From the NCBI GenBank assembly GCA_016714025.1, contig JADJOB010000002.1, forward strand, positions 417,501-481,500: 64,000 nucleotides of DNA, written 5' to 3'. Positions 35,039-43,162 of the stretch are shown here, piece after piece. The first letter of the stretch is position 1, and every line of letters starts with the position of its first letter. A program made the translations under genes and the position numbers. The stretch is from Saprospiraceae bacterium (GTDB taxonomy: Bacteria; Bacteroidota; Bacteroidia; Chitinophagales; Saprospiraceae). Below the pieces are notes generated by a model. It was not told the DNA's origin. It worked only from the letters and a program-made list of their open reading frames with translations, and searched no databases.

Positions 35039-35491
35039 TTACAGTTCTTTTAATTTTAATTCATCTGCTGCCTGATAAATTAAATCAAGTTCATAACCTT
35101 TGGAAATCAGGTTATTTATAGCTTTTGCTTTATTTTTATAAGTGGAATAAATTTTTTGGAGTTGAATTTTCAGTTGCTCGTAATATTCATCCGGATCAAT
35201 CTCGTTGAGCGCTATGGATAATAAAGGTTCTCCAATTCGTTTGGCTTTAAGATAGGTTCGTATTTTAATTTTTCCCCAATGATGGATTCTAAATTTGCCG
35301 CGGGCATAGGATTTAGCAAATCGCTCCTCATTTATAAATCCGTCTTTTAATAATTCAAGAAATATCTCATCTGTATATTCTGGATCTACCCGTAATTGTT
35401 TTAATTTTTGCTCAACTTCCATTTGACTGCGATCCTGATAAGCGCAATAGTGTTGTAATTGTTTGAGTACTTTATCTTTTGTGGAATACAT
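35039..35491 (-). CDS. recX: Regulatory protein RecX
   Basis: RecX restrains RecA filaments. The 150-residue protein is made of the three-helix repeats of the family: RSQMEVEQKLKQLRVDPEYT, then LLKDGFINEERFAKSYARGKF and KIKIRTYLKAKRI (the DGxINDERFAxxxxxxx block). The length is normal. It lies 6 nt downstream of the HAD hydrolase gene, so the two are likely cotranscribed. recA is not in the window. Its stop codon lies against the right end of the 109-bp repeat array. Confidence 0.9.
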   Translation of the reverse strand: MYSTKDKVLKQLQHYCAYQDRSQMEVEQKLKQLRVDPEYTDEIFLELLKDGFINEERFAKSYARGKFRIHHWGKIKIRTYLKAKRIGEPLLSIALNEIDPDEYYEQLKIQLQKIYSTYKNKAKAINNLISKGYELDLIYQAADELKLKEL

Positions 35492-35497
35492 CTGATA

Positions 35498-36103
35498 TTA
35501 CAAAATGGAATGAATGGTAACAGCTATCTCCTGAGCAGGATCGTGAAGATGCGTATTAATTCCTAATTGAATTGCGGCATCTATGTTTTCAATCCGGTCG
35601 TCTATAAACAGACATTCTTCAGCAATTAATTGTTCCTTCTCAAGAATGTTTTGGAAAAATTCCAATTCCGGTTTACGCATTCCGCATTCAAAAGACAGGT
35701 AAACCTGGTCAAACAAAGTCTCAAATTCAGGGCTTTGGTTGTGCAATTGGAGCATTCTTTTAATATATCTCAGATGGGTAATGTTGATATTACTCATAAG
35801 AAATAGCCGGTAATTGGGTCGCAATTCACGAAGCATCTGCATCCGGTTTTCCGGAAAATCAAGAATCATTTGATTCCAGGCGCTGAAATAATATTCCCCA
35901 TCCTGCACTTTTTTTGAGCGCCTTTGGAGCCGGTTAAAAAAAGCTTCTTCTGAGATTTGGCCTTTTTCGAATGGGAAGAGCGCCATTTCAAAGAAATCAG
36001 CCATTTTTTCCGGATCTAAAACCGCCATAAGCGCCTCCATGGTCGCCTGTTCGTCCAGATTTACCAGTACATTTCCAAAATCGAAGATGATATTTTTGAG
36101 CAT
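35498..36103 (-). CDS. HAD-superfamily hydrolase (subfamily IA)
   Basis: A 201-residue haloacid-dehalogenase-like phosphatase. Motif I is IIFDFGNVLVNLD (nucleophile Asp near residue 8; the second Asp is replaced by Asn, as in the YihX/epoxide-hydrolase-N group). Motif II is LFLMSNI. Motif III Lys lies in CGMRKPELEFF, and motif IV is CLFIDDRIENIDAA. The substrate is unknown, and sugar phosphates are typical for YihX-like members. It precedes recX by 6 nt. Confidence 0.9.
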   Translation of the reverse strand: MLKNIIFDFGNVLVNLDEQATMEALMAVLDPEKMADFFEMALFPFEKGQISEEAFFNRLQRRSKKVQDGEYYFSAWNQMILDFPENRMQMLRELRPNYRLFLMSNINITHLRYIKRMLQLHNQSPEFETLFDQVYLSFECGMRKPELEFFQNILEKEQLIAEECLFIDDRIENIDAAIQLGINTHLHDPAQEIAVTIHSIL

Positions 36104-36189
36104 TCCTTAGCTTAGAACCTACAAATATGTAAATTTGCCGACTCATTTCAAACCGGGGCAGTCCGGAAAAGAATTGTACACATGTCCAT

Positions 36190-36241
36190 GCCGGTTAAAG
36201 CCTGGTATTTTAACGGATTCTGATTAACGTATCAGATTTTT
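36190..36241. repeat. Decayed leftmost unit of the tRNA-like array
   Basis: GCCGGTTAAAGCCTGG (36190-36205) resembles the D-arm segment of the units to the right (GCCGGTTAGAGCATGG). It runs into TTAACGGATTC and the same terminator (TCTGAT, TAACGT, ATCAGA, five T) at 36219-36241. It looks like a truncated earlier copy whose anticodon, T and acceptor parts are deleted. Confidence 0.55.
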
Positions 36242-36280
36242 AATTCTTAATTATTAATTTTTAATTCTTAATTGAATTTT

Positions 36281-36354
36281 GGTCCCATAGCTCAGCCGGT
36301 TAGAGCATGGCGCCCAAAGCGCCAGGGTCCCTGGTTCAAGCCCAGCCATTAACC
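36281..36354 (+). pseudogene. tRNA-like pseudogene 1
   Basis: The sequence equals the intact tRNA at 36710 through the acceptor 5' strand (GGTCCCA), D arm and most of the T arm. The anticodon arm is replaced by TGGCGC-CCAAA-GCGCCA, a perfect 6-bp hairpin with a 5-nt loop. The 3' acceptor strand is lost: after CCCAG comes CCATTAACC instead of GTGGGACC. Base 33 would be C rather than U. It cannot form a chargeable tRNA. Confidence 0.88.
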
Positions 36355-36358
36355 GGAT

Positions 36359-36384
36359 TCTGATTAACGTATCAGATTTTTTTT
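36359..36384 (+). terminator. Terminator of tRNA-like unit 1
   Basis: TCTGAT pairs with ATCAGA around TAACGT, followed by eight T. Only the plus strand has the T tail. It ends an RNA of about 104 nt if transcription starts at the tRNA-like 5' end. Confidence 0.7.
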
Positions 36385-36423
36385 AATTCTTAATTATTAA
36401 TTTTTAATTCCTAATTAAATTTT

Positions 36424-36497
36424 GGTCCCATAGCTCAGCCGGTTAGAGCATGGCGCCCAAAGCGCCAGGGTCCCTGGTTCGAGCCCAGCCATTAACC
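36424..36497 (+). pseudogene. tRNA-like pseudogene 2
   Basis: Same as pseudogene 1, with the TGGCGC/GCGCCA hairpin in place of the anticodon arm and no pairing 3' acceptor strand. The T loop reads TTCGAGC as in the intact tRNA. Its own terminator follows at 36502-36527. Confidence 0.88.
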
Positions 36498-36501
36498 GGA
36501 T

Positions 36502-36527
36502 TCTGATTAACGTATCAGATTTTTTTT
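36502..36527 (+). terminator. Terminator of tRNA-like unit 2
   Basis: Identical TCTGAT/ATCAGA hairpin with eight T, 143 bp after the first. Confidence 0.7.
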
Positions 36528-36566
36528 AATTCTTAATTATTAATTTTTAATTCCTAATTAAATTTT

Positions 36567-36640
36567 GGTCCCATAGCTCAGCCGGTTAGAGCATGGCGCC
36601 CAAAGCGCCAGGGTTCCTGGTTCGAGCCCAGCCATTAACC
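36567..36640 (+). pseudogene. tRNA-like pseudogene 3
   Basis: Same design as units 1 and 2, with one base change before the T stem (GGGTTCC). It is followed by its terminator and then by the intact tRNA in the next period, so the array ends in the functional gene. Confidence 0.88.
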
Positions 36641-36644
36641 GGAT

Positions 36645-36670
36645 TCTGATTAACGTATCAGATTTTTTTT
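36645..36670 (+). terminator. Terminator of tRNA-like unit 3
   Basis: Identical TCTGAT/ATCAGA hairpin with eight T. It separates the pseudogenes from the intact tRNA, so the latter needs a promoter within 36671-36709 or read-through. Confidence 0.7.
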
Positions 36671-36709
36671 AATTCTTAATTATTAATTTTTAATTCCTAA
36701 TTAAATTTT

Positions 36710-36783
36710 GGTCCCATAGCTCAGCCGGTTAGAGCATCTGACTCATAATCAGAGGGTCCCTGGTTCGAGCCCAGGTGGGACCA
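36710..36783 (+). tRNA. tRNA with CAT anticodon (elongator Met, or Ile after lysidine modification)
   Basis: A complete 74-nt cloverleaf: acceptor GGTCCCA/TGGGACC, D arm GCTC/GAGC with G18G19, anticodon stem TCTGA/TCAGA with loop CTCATAA (anticodon CAT, U33 present), variable GGGTC, and T arm CCTGG-TTCGAGC-CCAGG. The discriminator is A. CCA is not fully encoded (CC then T). It is not the initiator, since the first base pair is G-C. Elongator Met is more likely than Ile(CAT), but I cannot separate them with certainty. It sits last in the 143-bp array. Confidence 0.93.
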
Positions 36784-36801
36784 CCTTTCCTTTTATTCTC
36801 C

Positions 36802-38256
36802 CTAAAATTGGAAATAAATAAAACTGCTGGTACTTTCCTGACTTAATAAGATCATAGAAATTAAAAATGCCCAAATAAATCCAGAAAACCACCAGGGCCA
36901 TTTTTTAAATTCTGTCAAAACGTTTGTGTTTCTGAATAACCAGTGTGTAATGAGCATGCAAACCGTAATAACAGTTACTTTACTGAGATCAACCGCATTG
37001 ATAAGTGCTTTGGCTTCGTGACTAAATCCAAACATAGACTGCAACATCATCCACGCGCCGCTAAAATCCTGCTCTCTGAAAAAGACCCAGGTAATATTGA
37101 TTAACATAAAAGTACCCAGGGCTTTTAAAAAATTTAAGCTTAAAAATTGGTTGGTATTTAATTGTACGGCGTGTATTTCATGGAGTGCATGATGGTCGTG
37201 ATTGTGGGTCTTAAAAAAACGCTCTACTGCTAAATAAATTCCATGCAATCCGCCCCAGACTACAAAGGTCCAGTTGGCACCATGCCATAAACCACCTAAC
37301 AACATGGTCAACATTAAATTGATGTAGGTTTGCATTTTGCCATTTTTATTTCCTCCCAAAGGGATGTATAAATAATCACGCAACCATTGGGATAAGGTAA
37401 TGTGCCAGCGTTTCCAGAAATCTGAAAAACCAATTGCAGCATAAGGGTATTTAAAATTTTGTGGGAGTACAAATCCTAAACAAGCGGCGACACCTATTGC
37501 ACAAGTTGAATATCCGGCAAAATCAAAAAAGATCTGACCTGAAAAAGCAAAAACACCCATCCATGCATCTAAAAACAGCAAACTTTCTTTTGCATCAAAT
37601 ACATCGTTGGCTGTTGGTGCCAAGAAACTATCTGCTAATACCACCTTCATAAATAGACCTAAAGAAAGTAAAAACAAACCATCTATAAATTGGCTTCTGG
37701 TAGCCGCTTTCGGATTTTCAAATTGAGGCACTAATTGCGGGGGTCTTACAATTGGACCTGCAACTAAATGCGGAAAAAAAGTAACGAATAATGAAAAATC
37801 CAACAAAGATTTAACCGGTTGACTTTCCTTTCGGTACATATCTATGGTATAACACAAAGTAGTAAACGTATAAAAGGAAATACCGGCCGGTAAAATGATG
37901 TTTGGCTTGGCAGGATGAAAATCCCATCCAATCAAATTGACCAGATTCACAAAATTATCCAATAAAAATCCACCGTACTTAAAAAAACAGAGCATCCCTA
38001 AATTACCAATCAAACTAATTACTAAAAGTAATTTCTTTTTTACCGGATCGTTCTGTTCATATAAGGCTCTGCCAACAAAAAAATCAACAACCGTTGAAAG
38101 CCATAATAATAAAATAAAAACAGGATTCCAGGCTGCATAAAAAATATAACTGGCAATAAGTAAATTGACTTTCTTTACCTTCCATGAAAAAGGTGCATAA
38201 TGCAAACCCAAAAGAATAATAAAAAAAACTATAAATGTAAGTGAATTAAATACCAT
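36802..38256 (-). CDS. MBOAT-family O-acyltransferase (AlgI-like)
   Basis: A 484-residue protein with about ten membrane helices, of the membrane-bound O-acyltransferase family that passes acetyl groups across the membrane onto exopolysaccharide or other envelope targets. The typical blocks are FWKRWHITLSQWLRDYLYIP, LGGNKNG and the catalytic-His segment GGLWHGANWTFVVWG. It lies 42 nt downstream of a membrane-anchored SGNH-like gene, the usual AlgI/AlgJ-type partner that completes the transfer. The polymer is unknown; no polysaccharide synthase is nearby. Confidence 0.92.
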   Translation of the reverse strand: MVFNSLTFIVFFIILLGLHYAPFSWKVKKVNLLIASYIFYAAWNPVFILLLWLSTVVDFFVGRALYEQNDPVKKKLLLVISLIGNLGMLCFFKYGGFLLDNFVNLVNLIGWDFHPAKPNIILPAGISFYTFTTLCYTIDMYRKESQPVKSLLDFSLFVTFFPHLVAGPIVRPPQLVPQFENPKAATRSQFIDGLFLLSLGLFMKVVLADSFLAPTANDVFDAKESLLFLDAWMGVFAFSGQIFFDFAGYSTCAIGVAACLGFVLPQNFKYPYAAIGFSDFWKRWHITLSQWLRDYLYIPLGGNKNGKMQTYINLMLTMLLGGLWHGANWTFVVWGGLHGIYLAVERFFKTHNHDHHALHEIHAVQLNTNQFLSLNFLKALGTFMLINITWVFFREQDFSGAWMMLQSMFGFSHEAKALINAVDLSKVTVITVCMLITHWLFRNTNVLTEFKKWPWWFSGFIWAFLISMILLSQESTSSFIYFQF

Positions 38257-38298
38257 AAATTTTTAGATTAAATGCGATGAATTGCTTTTTTAAAAATG

Positions 38299-39387
38299 CT
38301 AAAATTGCATATTGAATTTCCAACCACAATCTTGCCTCAATACATCACATAATTTTTTAGTAAAAACTTTTCCACCAGCCAAATCCAAATGTGAATATTC
38401 CGGACAACGAAGGCTGGTCAATTCCGGATAATCATAAAAATGAATTCCTTTTAGCTGTGTGGTATCCAGAATACGTTTCCAAAACTTATCTCTTGGAAAA
38501 ATGATGGCTTCTTCATTCCATTCATCTCCTGTTGAAGGGGTACGTGTTATAACCATCTCAACTCCTCTGCTCTTCAATTTATCTACACAGGTTTTAACAA
38601 TACCTAATAATGAATCAATTTGAAATGCAGTTGGTGGTGGCTTTTTCTTTCCCATATCTCCGTACAATTTCCAAATGTTTTGTACGACTTTTGTTTCTGC
38701 AGTGTCTGCTGCAAATCGATCTGTCATATAGGATTGACGATGTAAATTGACTCGTTCAAATTCCCTTGGAAAAACCGGAAGTACAAAAACATCCTTTCTT
38801 CTTGGAATAGGTAATTTATCAATCAAGGGATTGAGTGTAAAGTTTTCCTTATCTAAAAATACCCAATATGATTGCAAGGCCTGATCAATATAAAAGGACA
38901 TTTTTTGCGCATACGTCTCATCCACTAAATAACTAAGTCCGGCCTGGGGTCTTTTATAAGGATTGGGCCCAAAATTAAAAAACAATTTTTCGGTGATATC
39001 GAGTATCAATTTCCCTTTAAAATTTTCATCATTTGCTAAATCTTGTAAAACTGGCAAAGGTGTTGATCCGACATGCGCTAATTGCACTGGAATCTCACCG
39101 GTTTCCTGGAACCAGGTTTCAGCATCCAAATCATATTTAATACGGGAAGACCCAATAAAAACAGTTGTTTTGTCTTTGGGTTGATATACTTTACGTCGTT
39201 GATGCGCCCAAAATTCTTTGCCATCATCGTATGAAATGTTGTATCCACTTTTACGAAGATAAAATTCCCAGCTTGAAATGGCTGCTATCACAAGGAACAG
39301 CGCCCATAAAAATGATTTTACCAGAATTGTTTGAGTTTGCATAAGTTTGATAAGATCGGCTAAAATAAGCCAATTGAATTTATTCAT
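38299..39387 (-). CDS. Membrane-anchored SGNH-like partner of the MBOAT protein
   Basis: A 362-residue protein with one N-terminal helix (VKSFLWALFLVIAAISSW) and an extracytoplasmic domain. It starts with a nucleophile-like block, TTVFIGSSRIKYDLD (candidate Ser in GSSR), and ends with EYSHLDLAGGKVFT, which fits the DxxH-type block of SGNH/AlgJ-AlgX/DltD proteins. The pairing with MBOAT on the same strand supports a role in O-acetylation of an envelope polymer. Two ATG starts are possible (39387 and 39342); the second still keeps the helix. Confidence 0.75.
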   Translation of the reverse strand: MNKFNWLILADLIKLMQTQTILVKSFLWALFLVIAAISSWEFYLRKSGYNISYDDGKEFWAHQRRKVYQPKDKTTVFIGSSRIKYDLDAETWFQETGEIPVQLAHVGSTPLPVLQDLANDENFKGKLILDITEKLFFNFGPNPYKRPQAGLSYLVDETYAQKMSFYIDQALQSYWVFLDKENFTLNPLIDKLPIPRRKDVFVLPVFPREFERVNLHRQSYMTDRFAADTAETKVVQNIWKLYGDMGKKKPPPTAFQIDSLLGIVKTCVDKLKSRGVEMVITRTPSTGDEWNEEAIIFPRDKFWKRILDTTQLKGIHFYDYPELTSLRCPEYSHLDLAGGKVFTKKLCDVLRQDCGWKFNMQF

Positions 39388-39580
39388 GGAATTTTATTCA
39401 AAATCAGAATTAAAAATTAACCATGATAATTTATCAGTGTGTTTTTTAAACTATTGAAATTCTAACTGCCTAAATAGGGTCATTCCATTCAACAACTATC
39501 AATAGCTTGGCATTTACAATATCCCAACTTAATTTTATAATCATGAAATGATCCTTAGCAAACTTTACAATTTCAATAAA

Positions 39581-39588
39581 TACCTTTG
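39581..39588 (+). promoter_or_regulatory. -7 promoter box for the 39640 gene
   Basis: TACCTTTG matches TAnnTTTG exactly, 52 nt before the GTG start at 39640. No TTG at -33 is evident. Confidence 0.5.
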
Positions 39589-39639
39589 AATTTCCAGGTT
39601 TCTCCTATTATTTATATCTTGTGAATTAAATCTATTGGT

Positions 39640-41091
39640 GTGCGCTTTATCATCCTCAGTTTAGAATTTCTAGTATGCTTTTTTAATGTGGGTTTTGCAC
39701 AAAGCCCCAGTTGGCGCTTATGGGCAGATGGATTACCCACCGGAGTTTATCCAAGAATGGTCGTTGCACCAAATCACGATATTTTTTACAGCCTATTAGG
39801 AGCCGGTACCAATTTAGGCCTTGTTTTTAAAGCCAACACACAAGATGCTTTGGGTCAATTTACTGCATTGCCTAAAATTCCCAGACCCAGTACGATTCAA
39901 AATAATATTGTTGCACTAGGTTACAATAAAAAAAGTGAAGCGATTGTAGGAATATACAGAAGTGATAATACACAGCCCTGGTTGTTTAAGTATAATAAAC
40001 TAACAGATCAATGGGATACCGCTACTTCAACTGTTACTCCTTCGCTGGGAGGACATTGTATAGCAACTTCAGAAAACGGAACTATTTATGTAGGAACTCG
40101 CTGGGCTTACATCTATAAATCAACAGATGATGGAAATACTTATGAAGTACTATATGACAGCAAGTCAGTAAAGTCAGCGCATCCGTGTTATTATCCATCT
40201 GCTTTAAATAATTCCGATTCCAACGGGGCTATTTTTTCAATTGCAATAGATCGCAATGGCAGAATTTATGCCGGTACCGAAACAGCCGGTGTAATATATT
40301 CTGATGATGAAGGAAGGTCCTGGCATCCTGCTGATATTTTTGCATGTCAAACCAATGACCCCAATCAAAAAGATACCACCAGTTTATATTATCCCCTTTC
40401 AATAAGTGGAAATGTAGCTGCCATTGGATTTACGAAAGACAATGCCCTGATTTGGTCCGGCGTAAATATGTGGGCACTCAACTGGAAAAATAAAATGGGT
40501 TTTGCCGATTATAAATCACAAACTGTTGCTGAAATTAAAGGACTTCCGGACTATTTAATTCAAACCGGACAGCAGGTTTCTAAATTAGTTACTACAACAA
40601 ATGGTCAAATCTTTTTTCATTCCGGATCATCAACAGGTGCTTCTCAAATTGGAATTTATACTTCTTTTGATGGCATCCACTGGACCTCATTTAATAATGG
40701 CATTACAGGACAAAATGATGGTACCTCCCAGGGATCTCTTGCCGTTGACGGCAATAAGGTTTTTATGGCGACCCGAGATGGTAAAGTATGGATTTACGAA
40801 GACAGTTTAGTAAGTAATTCCGATCAGTTTTTATTGAAAAATAAATCTAAAATTAAATTGAGTCCAAATCCTGTTAAAAACTTACTGCAAATCGAACCAG
40901 ATCCCTCCATTCAAAACGATGTACTTGCATTTATTCTATACGATGCAATGGGGAAAAAAATAATTTCAAAACAGCTTAACAGTTTACAAAAATTGGAATT
41001 GGATGTTTCGGAATTTGCATCCGGGCTTTATTATATTAAGTGGGTTTCTAGGAATCAAACTTTTTTAAACTCTTGTTTTATTAAAAACTAA
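39640..41091 (+). CDS. Sialidase-like beta-propeller T9SS cargo protein
   Basis: A 483-residue secreted protein starting at GTG 39640, which gives the signal peptide MRFIILSLEFLVCFFNVGFA. The body has several BNR/Asp-box-like blades: STDDGNTYEVLYD, SDDEGRSWHPAD and SFDGIHWTSFNNG. This is the pattern of sialidase, Vps10 and photosystem-assembly propellers. The C-terminus is a T9SS type A domain (IKLSPNPVKNLLQIEP, FASGLYYIKWVS). No catalytic residues of sialidases are apparent, so binding is as likely as enzymatic action. A TACCTTTG box lies upstream. Confidence 0.85.
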   Translation: MRFIILSLEFLVCFFNVGFAQSPSWRLWADGLPTGVYPRMVVAPNHDIFYSLLGAGTNLGLVFKANTQDALGQFTALPKIPRPSTIQNNIVALGYNKKSEAIVGIYRSDNTQPWLFKYNKLTDQWDTATSTVTPSLGGHCIATSENGTIYVGTRWAYIYKSTDDGNTYEVLYDSKSVKSAHPCYYPSALNNSDSNGAIFSIAIDRNGRIYAGTETAGVIYSDDEGRSWHPADIFACQTNDPNQKDTTSLYYPLSISGNVAAIGFTKDNALIWSGVNMWALNWKNKMGFADYKSQTVAEIKGLPDYLIQTGQQVSKLVTTTNGQIFFHSGSSTGASQIGIYTSFDGIHWTSFNNGITGQNDGTSQGSLAVDGNKVFMATRDGKVWIYEDSLVSNSDQFLLKNKSKIKLSPNPVKNLLQIEPDPSIQNDVLAFILYDAMGKKIISKQLNSLQKLELDVSEFASGLYYIKWVSRNQTFLNSCFIKN

Positions 41092-41139
41092 GATTGATTT
41101 GAAAAAGGATTGTATTAATAGTATTTAAACCATACTAAT

Positions 41140-42420
41140 TTAATTTTTCCCAAATCGCTGAAATGCATAACGATTTAATTGCTCCTGATGATCCGGATGT
41201 GCAATTTTAATCAGCGCTTTTGCTCGTTGTTCCATGTTCATTCCAAATAAATTAACAAGGCCATTTTCTGTTACCACCCAATGGATGTGACCTCGTGTTG
41301 TCACAACGCCAGCCCCTTCTTTTAAAACCGGGACAATTCTCGAAAGCCCTTTGGATGTTACTGAAGGCAGTGCAATAATTGGTTTTCCTCCTTCAGAAAG
41401 AGCCGCACCGCGAATGAAATCCATTTGTCCGCCAATGCCTGAATATTGCAGTGTCCCTATAGAATCCGAACAAACCTGTCCGGTGATGTCGATTTCAATG
41501 GCACTGTTAATTGCTGTAACTTTTGGATTTTGTGAAAGGATGTATGGATCATTGACATAATTTATATCCAGTGCTTTTACTATCGGATTATCATCAACAA
41601 AGTCGTATAATTTACGGCTCCCCATGATAAATGAAGTTACATTGTAGCCATGTATGATTTTCTTTTTACTGTTATTAATAATTCCATTTTGAATTAATGG
41701 AATCACCCCATCTGAAAACATTTCGGTATGCAATCCGAGATCCTTGTGATTTGCCAAATTGTTTAATACGGCATTGGGTATATTCCCAATCCCTAATTGC
41801 AAGGTGGCCCCGTCTTCAATCATGTCAGCAACCAGCTTTCCAATTTTCTGATCTGTTTCACTGGCCGTTAAATCATAACGCACTTCCGGTAAAGCATCTT
41901 CCACCCAAACCAAGGCATCAAAACGACGTATGTCGACAAATGCATCCCCATGCACCCGTGGTATGTTTGGATTTACCTGGGCGATTACTTTTTTTGCATT
42001 CTGTACCGCTGATCTTGCTATGTCGACCGAAGGACCCAATGAACAATACCCATGTTTATCCGGGGGAGACACATGCACGATAGCCACATCCAATGGAAGA
42101 ATATTTCGGGTAAACAACTGAGAAATTTCACTTAAAAAAACCGGAATGTAATCTCCCCGATTGCTGTTAACAGCGATCCGATTGCTTTCAGATACAAATA
42201 ATGAATTAATATAAAAATGTCCTTCCAGAGCAGGATCATTTAAATCAACTTCTTTTAATGAAATGCTGACCAATTCCACTTGCTTTAACCGCTCTTTTTG
42301 TTTGATAAGGGCATTGATCAAGCAAACCGGTGTCGCTGCACTGCCATGCAAATAGACGCGCTGGTTGGATTGTATGCATTGCACCGCTTCTTCAGCCGTT
42401 ATATAATTTATTGGATTCAT
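41140..42420 (-). CDS. Acetyl-CoA hydrolase/4-hydroxybutyrate CoA-transferase family
   Basis: A CoA-transferase of 426 residues. Conserved blocks include VHVSPPDKHGYCSLG, QVNPNIPRVHGDAFV, LQLGIGNIPNAVL, LHTEMFSDGVIPLI (with the glutamate that forms the thioester) and the GGQMDFIRGA and RIVPVLKEGAGVVTTRG segments. The family includes acetate, succinate and 4-hydroxybutyrate CoA-transferases, and I cannot choose among them. ATG 42420 (MNPINYITAEEAV) is preferred over the upstream in-frame TTG at 42450. It is divergent from the methyltransferase gene. Confidence 0.9.
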   Translation of the reverse strand: MNPINYITAEEAVQCIQSNQRVYLHGSAATPVCLINALIKQKERLKQVELVSISLKEVDLNDPALEGHFYINSLFVSESNRIAVNSNRGDYIPVFLSEISQLFTRNILPLDVAIVHVSPPDKHGYCSLGPSVDIARSAVQNAKKVIAQVNPNIPRVHGDAFVDIRRFDALVWVEDALPEVRYDLTASETDQKIGKLVADMIEDGATLQLGIGNIPNAVLNNLANHKDLGLHTEMFSDGVIPLIQNGIINNSKKKIIHGYNVTSFIMGSRKLYDFVDDNPIVKALDINYVNDPYILSQNPKVTAINSAIEIDITGQVCSDSIGTLQYSGIGGQMDFIRGAALSEGGKPIIALPSVTSKGLSRIVPVLKEGAGVVTTRGHIHWVVTENGLVNLFGMNMEQRAKALIKIAHPDHQEQLNRYAFQRFGKN

Positions 42421-42547
42421 AACTAAATTATTCTTTAGGTTTACTATCAAAGCAATTCCATAAAGCTACATGATAAATAAAAATCATGTAATATTGTTTT
42501 CAATTTCAGATAAAAAGAAAAACTCAAATTTCATTTTAAATATCAAG

Positions 42548-43138
42548 ATGACGAATATAGACCAAACATTTTGGCAGGATCGATGGGAAAATGGACAAAC
42601 CGGATGGGATGTTGGTTACGCATCTCCCGCTTTAGTAGAATATATGAAGCAATACCCCAATAAAAATGCAAAAATTTTAATCCCGGGCTGTGGAAATGCG
42701 TATGAAGCCGCAGCACTTTTTGATTTGGGATTTACCAACATTCATTTACTAGACATTGCTCCGTATGCAGTTGAAAATTTAAAAGAAAAATTTAAAGCTA
42801 TTCCACAAATTCACATTTGGTGTGGAGATTTCTTTAAACATGAAGAAACTTATGATCTTATCATAGAACAAACCTTTTTTTGTGCATTGGATCCATTACT
42901 TCGACCGGACTACGTCAAAAGCTGTTACAAACTTCTCAAACCGGGTGGCAAAATAATCGGCCTTCTCTTCAACATTCATTTTGAGAAAGAAGGTCCACCT
43001 TTTGGTGGAACAATTCAGGAATACCGCGAATTATTTTCAAAATATTTTACAATTCAAAAAATGGAAGCTTGTTATAATAGCATTCCGCCCAGAGCAGGAA
43101 ATGAATTGTTTATTATTATAAAAAAAGAAAACGCTTAG
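42548..43138 (+). CDS. TPMT-family SAM-dependent methyltransferase
   Basis: About 196 residues of the thiopurine methyltransferase-like family. The typical opening is FWQDRWENGQTGWDVG, followed by the SAM-binding ILIPGCGNAYEAAAL, an acidic LLDIAPYAVE and EQTFFCALDPLLRPDY. Bacterial members methylate thiols, selenols or tellurite. ATG 42548 (MTNIDQTFW) fits the family start; the frame is open back to 42470. It converges on dcd with a 24-nt gap. Substrate not predictable. Confidence 0.87.
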   Translation: MTNIDQTFWQDRWENGQTGWDVGYASPALVEYMKQYPNKNAKILIPGCGNAYEAAALFDLGFTNIHLLDIAPYAVENLKEKFKAIPQIHIWCGDFFKHEETYDLIIEQTFFCALDPLLRPDYVKSCYKLLKPGGKIIGLLFNIHFEKEGPPFGGTIQEYRELFSKYFTIQKMEACYNSIPPRAGNELFIIIKKENA

Positions 43139-43162
43139 AAAGGCAAAAGTTAAAAACTGATT

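Larger units (their letters stand above)
36281..36709 (+). repeat. Three 143-bp tandem units, each tRNA-like element plus terminator
   Basis: Units begin at 36281, 36424 and 36567, and the intact tRNA begins at 36710: the period is exactly 143 bp. Each unit contains a 74-nt tRNA-like element, an intrinsic terminator and an AT-rich spacer (AATTCTTAATTATTAATT and so on). Differences between units are single bases: TTCAAG in unit 1 versus TTCGAG, and GGGTTCC in unit 3 versus GGGTCCC. Confidence 0.93.

Noticed and set aside
36281..36640. Reading the three tRNA-like copies as functional Leu (CAA) tRNAs.
   Set aside because: Base 33 is C, the C32-G38 pair closes the loop to 5 nt, and the 3' acceptor strand does not pair with GGTCCCA.
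41697..42083. 128-codon plus-strand ORF opposite the CoA-transferase.
   Set aside because: It is a shadow of a strongly conserved gene on the other strand and has no family character.
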